From the NCBI GenBank assembly GCA_046734915.1, contig JBKPSC010000325.1:1-8282 (forward strand): a DNA stretch of 8,282 nt, read 5' to 3'. This document shows, piece after piece, positions 6,534-8,282 of the stretch; within the stretch, counting starts at the first letter, position 1, and each line of letters opens with the position of its first letter. Origin of the DNA: VFZL01 sp046734915 (lineage in GTDB: Bacteria > Acidobacteriota > Vicinamibacteria > Vicinamibacterales > CAVVIG01). The translations under genes and the position numbers were made by a program. The notes below the pieces were generated by a model. That model was not told the origin of the DNA. It searched no databases and saw only the letters and a list, made by a program, of their open reading frames with translations.

Positions 6534-7817
6534 CTAAACCCGTGCCCCTGACGGCGCGGCCAATCTGGTGAGCAGCGCGGTGAACCGTGTCAGGACCTGT
6601 TGCTCGTCATAGGCCTCCACAATCGACGCGCGTGCGCTCGCCGCCAGTCTCGCTCGATGTTCCGGATCGGCGACGAGCATGCCCAACCGGTCGGCGAGGG
6701 CCTCGACATCGCGGGGCGGAAACAGCAGGCCGTTGCCGTCATCGACCATGAAATCGAGCAGCCCGCCGACGGCTGACGCAATCACGGGAATCCCGCACGA
6801 GAGCGCCTCGAGCGCTGACAGCCCGAGCGCCTCGAAGTGCGACGGGACGATCGCGATATCGGCGGCCTGGTAGAGCGGGGCGACATCCGTCAACGGGCCG
6901 CAAAACCTGACCGAGTCGCCGAGTCCGCGATCGGTCACGAACGCTCGTGCCGGCTCACCGAGGTTCCACGCGTGTCCGGGCATGTCGGGTCCGGCCACCA
7001 GCAGGAGCGGCGGTCCGCCGGCGGCTCGCGCCAGCACTCCGGACGAAGCTAGGCGTTGCCAGGCCTCGAGCAGTTCGGATAGCCCTTTCTCCCGACTGAG
7101 GCGGCCGGCGAAGGCGGCGATCACGCGATCGTCGGTGACGCCATGACCGGCACGCCGCACGCGACGGTCGGCGGCATCCAACGGTCGGAAATGCGAGGTG
7201 TCCACGGGATTCGGCAGGAAGTGCACGCGCCCGGCCTCGACGCCAGCATCGCGCGTCTCGCGTTCGATGTCGCGCGAGATGCAGGCAAACGCATCGGCGC
7301 CTGAGTAGAGCCGCGTCACCGCGGACTTCACGAGGCGTCCGCTGCGCGTGCCGGCATCGATGCCCACACGCCGGAGCGCGGCGTCGGCATTGCCAGCCGA
7401 CAGCACACCGGTGGTCTGAGCCTGAAAGACGACGGGACGGCCAGTCACGCGCCGCGCGAGCAGCGCCGCGCAGCCGACGCCACGATAATCCACGCAGCAC
7501 ACCACGTCGTGAGCCCTGCGGTGGCTGATCAGCCAACGCGTCGCCGCGGGTATGAGCCGCCATTTCCCGGCCGGACTGCGATCGCCATATGGACCGATGC
7601 GCTCGACCGAGAATCCGGGCGCACCCGGCGTGCCGGTCACGATCTCACGGTCGGGCAGGTCACGGGAGATACGCTTGGTGAGGACCCGGGCCTCGGCGCC
7701 CGATCGGACGAGGAACCGCGCCAGGCGTTCAGCGGTCGACTCGACGCCACCGATGATGGGCTTGAAGTACGTCGTGAGCACCACTACGCGTGGCGGCCGG
7801 TCGGGAGCAGTGGGCAC
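6534..7817 (-). CDS. Glycosyltransferase family 4-type (GT-B fold)
   Basis: This 427-residue cytosolic, membrane-associated enzyme would be a retaining glycosyltransferase moving a sugar from a nucleotide-sugar to a lipid, polysaccharide or other acceptor; donor and acceptor are unknown. The N-terminal domain opens with VVVLTTYFKPIIGGVES (11-27), with the usual Gly-rich loop. The linker NPVD is at 203-206. The C-terminal domain has AGRLSREKG (237-245) and the EX7E pair Glu329/Glu337 in SHFEALGLSALEAL, then GIPVIAS. Length is normal for the family. The start is GTG at 7817, the most upstream in-frame start; the next ones are GTG codons 12 and 13, which would cut into the first beta-strand. No ribosome binding site precedes it, and a -10-like TATACT lies only 11 bases upstream, so translation may be leaderless. 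The amidohydrolase follows 58 bases downstream on the same strand. Confidence 0.93.
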   Translation of the reverse strand: MPTAPDRPPRVVVLTTYFKPIIGGVESTAERLARFLVRSGAEARVLTKRISRDLPDREIVTGTPGAPGFSVERIGPYGDRSPAGKWRLIPAATRWLISHRRAHDVVCCVDYRGVGCAALLARRVTGRPVVFQAQTTGVLSAGNADAALRRVGIDAGTRSGRLVKSAVTRLYSGADAFACISRDIERETRDAGVEAGRVHFLPNPVDTSHFRPLDAADRRVRRAGHGVTDDRVIAAFAGRLSREKGLSELLEAWQRLASSGVLARAAGGPPLLLVAGPDMPGHAWNLGEPARAFVTDRGLGDSVRFCGPLTDVAPLYQAADIAIVPSHFEALGLSALEALSCGIPVIASAVGGLLDFMVDDGNGLLFPPRDVEALADRLGMLVADPEHRARLAASARASIVEAYDEQQVLTRFTALLTRLAAPSGARV

Positions 7818-7828
7818 GAGCGGAACTC

Positions 7829-7857
7829 AGTATAATCGCCGCGTTCCGGATGATCAC
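7829..7857 (-). promoter_or_regulatory. Candidate promoter for the glycosyltransferase (possibly leaderless)
   Basis: On the minus strand GTGATC (7857-7852) is followed, after a 17-base spacer, by TATACT (7834-7829). The GTG start codon is only 11 bases beyond the -10 element, so a normal transcription start would leave a leader of about 4 to 5 bases, too short for a ribosome binding site; none is visible. The -10 overlaps the plus-strand TATAAT at 7831-7836. Confidence 0.45.
7831..7836 (+). promoter_or_regulatory. Consensus -10 element for the divergent plus-strand gene
   Basis: TATAAT, a perfect sigma70 -10 hexamer, stands in strongly GC-rich DNA 24 bases before the GTG at 7861. No convincing -35 is seen at 16 to 18 bases upstream (CAGTGG region, 7808-7813), so an activator may be needed or the match may be chance. 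It shares bases with the minus-strand TATACT, so the two promoters would probably compete. Confidence 0.4.
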
Positions 7858-7860
7858 CAG

Positions 7861-8282
7861 GTGAGACAGACGCCACTCACGGGAGCCGAGACCGTGGGCG
7901 TGACGGCGCTGTCGTTTGCCGCCAGCACGATCATCGCCGCCTACCTCTTCGATCGGGCGGGCATGCGCCTCGCGCCGCTCGCGGTACTCGCGGTTGCGCT
8001 CTCGGCATCGGCCGTCCTGTTGCTCGCGCTGCGGCCGCGCACGGACTGGAGGCGACGCGAGGATCTGCTCGGGTTCGCCGCCGTGGCGCTGACGTCGTGG
8101 GCCTGGCTCCTCTGGCGATCGCGGCCCTGGTATCTGCCGCTCGGCGGCGGACCGGATATCACCCATCACCTGCTGCTCATCGATTACATCGAACGCCATT
8201 GGCATCTCGTGCACGATCCCGCCGTCGAGCCGTATCTCGGCGAGATGGTTCACTACACACCTGGCGTGCACATCCTCGCGGC
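7861..8282 (+). CDS. Polytopic membrane protein, possible GT-C-type glycosyltransferase, partial (C-terminus beyond right edge)
   Basis: One plus-strand frame stays open from 7861 to the window edge, giving 140 complete codons. I choose GTG at 7861; it lies 24 bases beyond TATAAT and has no strong ribosome binding site. The frame is also open upstream (another GTG at 7810), but that would run back over the glycosyltransferase start. Three hydrophobic helices are visible: about residues 12-30, 37-57 (followed by RPRTDWRRR, so probably cytosolic) and 68-85. A likely outside loop follows with GGGPDITHH (95-103), HDPAVEPY (118-125) and HYTPGVH (131-137). An Asp in the first large outer loop and a Pro-Gly/His stretch recall lipid-linked-sugar GT-C enzymes, and the divergent neighbour is a glycosyltransferase. 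The family call is inference; that it is a membrane protein is well supported. Confidence 0.72.
   Translation, partial: MRQTPLTGAETVGVTALSFAASTIIAAYLFDRAGMRLAPLAVLAVALSASAVLLLALRPRTDWRRREDLLGFAAVALTSWAWLLWRSRPWYLPLGGGPDITHHLLLIDYIERHWHLVHDPAVEPYLGEMVHYTPGVHILA

Noticed and set aside
5090..6571. Plus-strand open frame of 493 codons
   Set aside because: It is the antisense of the amidohydrolase, whose metal-site residues prove the minus-strand reading. The product has the Arg/His/Asp-rich look of a shadow frame.
7850..7864. Four-codon minigene (ATG ATC ACC AGG TGA) whose stop overlaps the GTG start of the membrane protein
   Set aside because: Such a short frame overlapping a GTGA could be translational coupling but is easily chance; no ribosome binding site supports it.
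7729..8271. Minus-strand open frame of 180 codons at the right end
   Set aside because: It is antisense to the membrane protein and out of frame with the glycosyltransferase; its product is Arg/Glu/Gly-rich, and the plus-strand reading gives clear transmembrane helices.

Overview
The window is GC-rich, densely coded DNA, and almost everything lies on the minus strand. The gene set points to an Acidobacteriota-like soil bacterium, possibly of the Vicinamibacteria: two tandem TonB-dependent receptors with an N-terminal carboxypeptidase-regulatory-like domain (Oar-like type), an exported imidazolonepropionase-like amidohydrolase and a secreted SYLF-domain protein. This placement is inferred from gene content and base composition, not from a marker gene.

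Layout, left to right. (1) Positions 1-630, minus: the N-terminal 210 codons of a TonB-dependent receptor that runs off the left edge. (2) 631-988: leader of that receptor plus a long terminator-like hairpin belonging to the next gene. (3) 989-3994, minus: a complete 1001-residue receptor. Its mature N-terminus differs from receptor 1 at only about 18 of 185 positions, while the two signal peptides are clearly different. (4) 3995-4300: leader of receptor 2 and a GC-rich hairpin. (5) 4301-4981, minus: a secreted SYLF (Ysc84/DUF500) protein. (6) 5120-6475, minus: an exported metal-dependent amidohydrolase with its metal-site residues intact. (7) 6534-7817, minus: a family-4-type glycosyltransferase, probably co-transcribed with the amidohydrolase. 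(8) 7818-7860: a 43-base divergent promoter region with -10-like elements for both strands overlapping in one AT-rich patch. (9) 7861 to the right edge, plus: the N-terminal part of a polytopic membrane protein that may be a GT-C-type sugar transferase.

The genes probably work as separate modules. The two receptors form an outer-membrane pair from a local duplication. Both have signal peptides, strong ribosome binding sites, TTGATC-type promoter candidates and a shared 11-bp motif at nearly the same distance from the start codon, which suggests shared regulation. The cytosolic glycosyltransferase and the divergent membrane protein could belong to one glycan or lipid-glycosylation locus continuing to the right. 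The amidohydrolase and SYLF protein have no visible pathway link to their neighbours. I found no CRISPR array, tRNA, rRNA, insertion sequence or phage gene, and no strong sign of an undescribed system. The best leads are regulatory: the shared receptor-leader motif and the overlapping divergent promoters.
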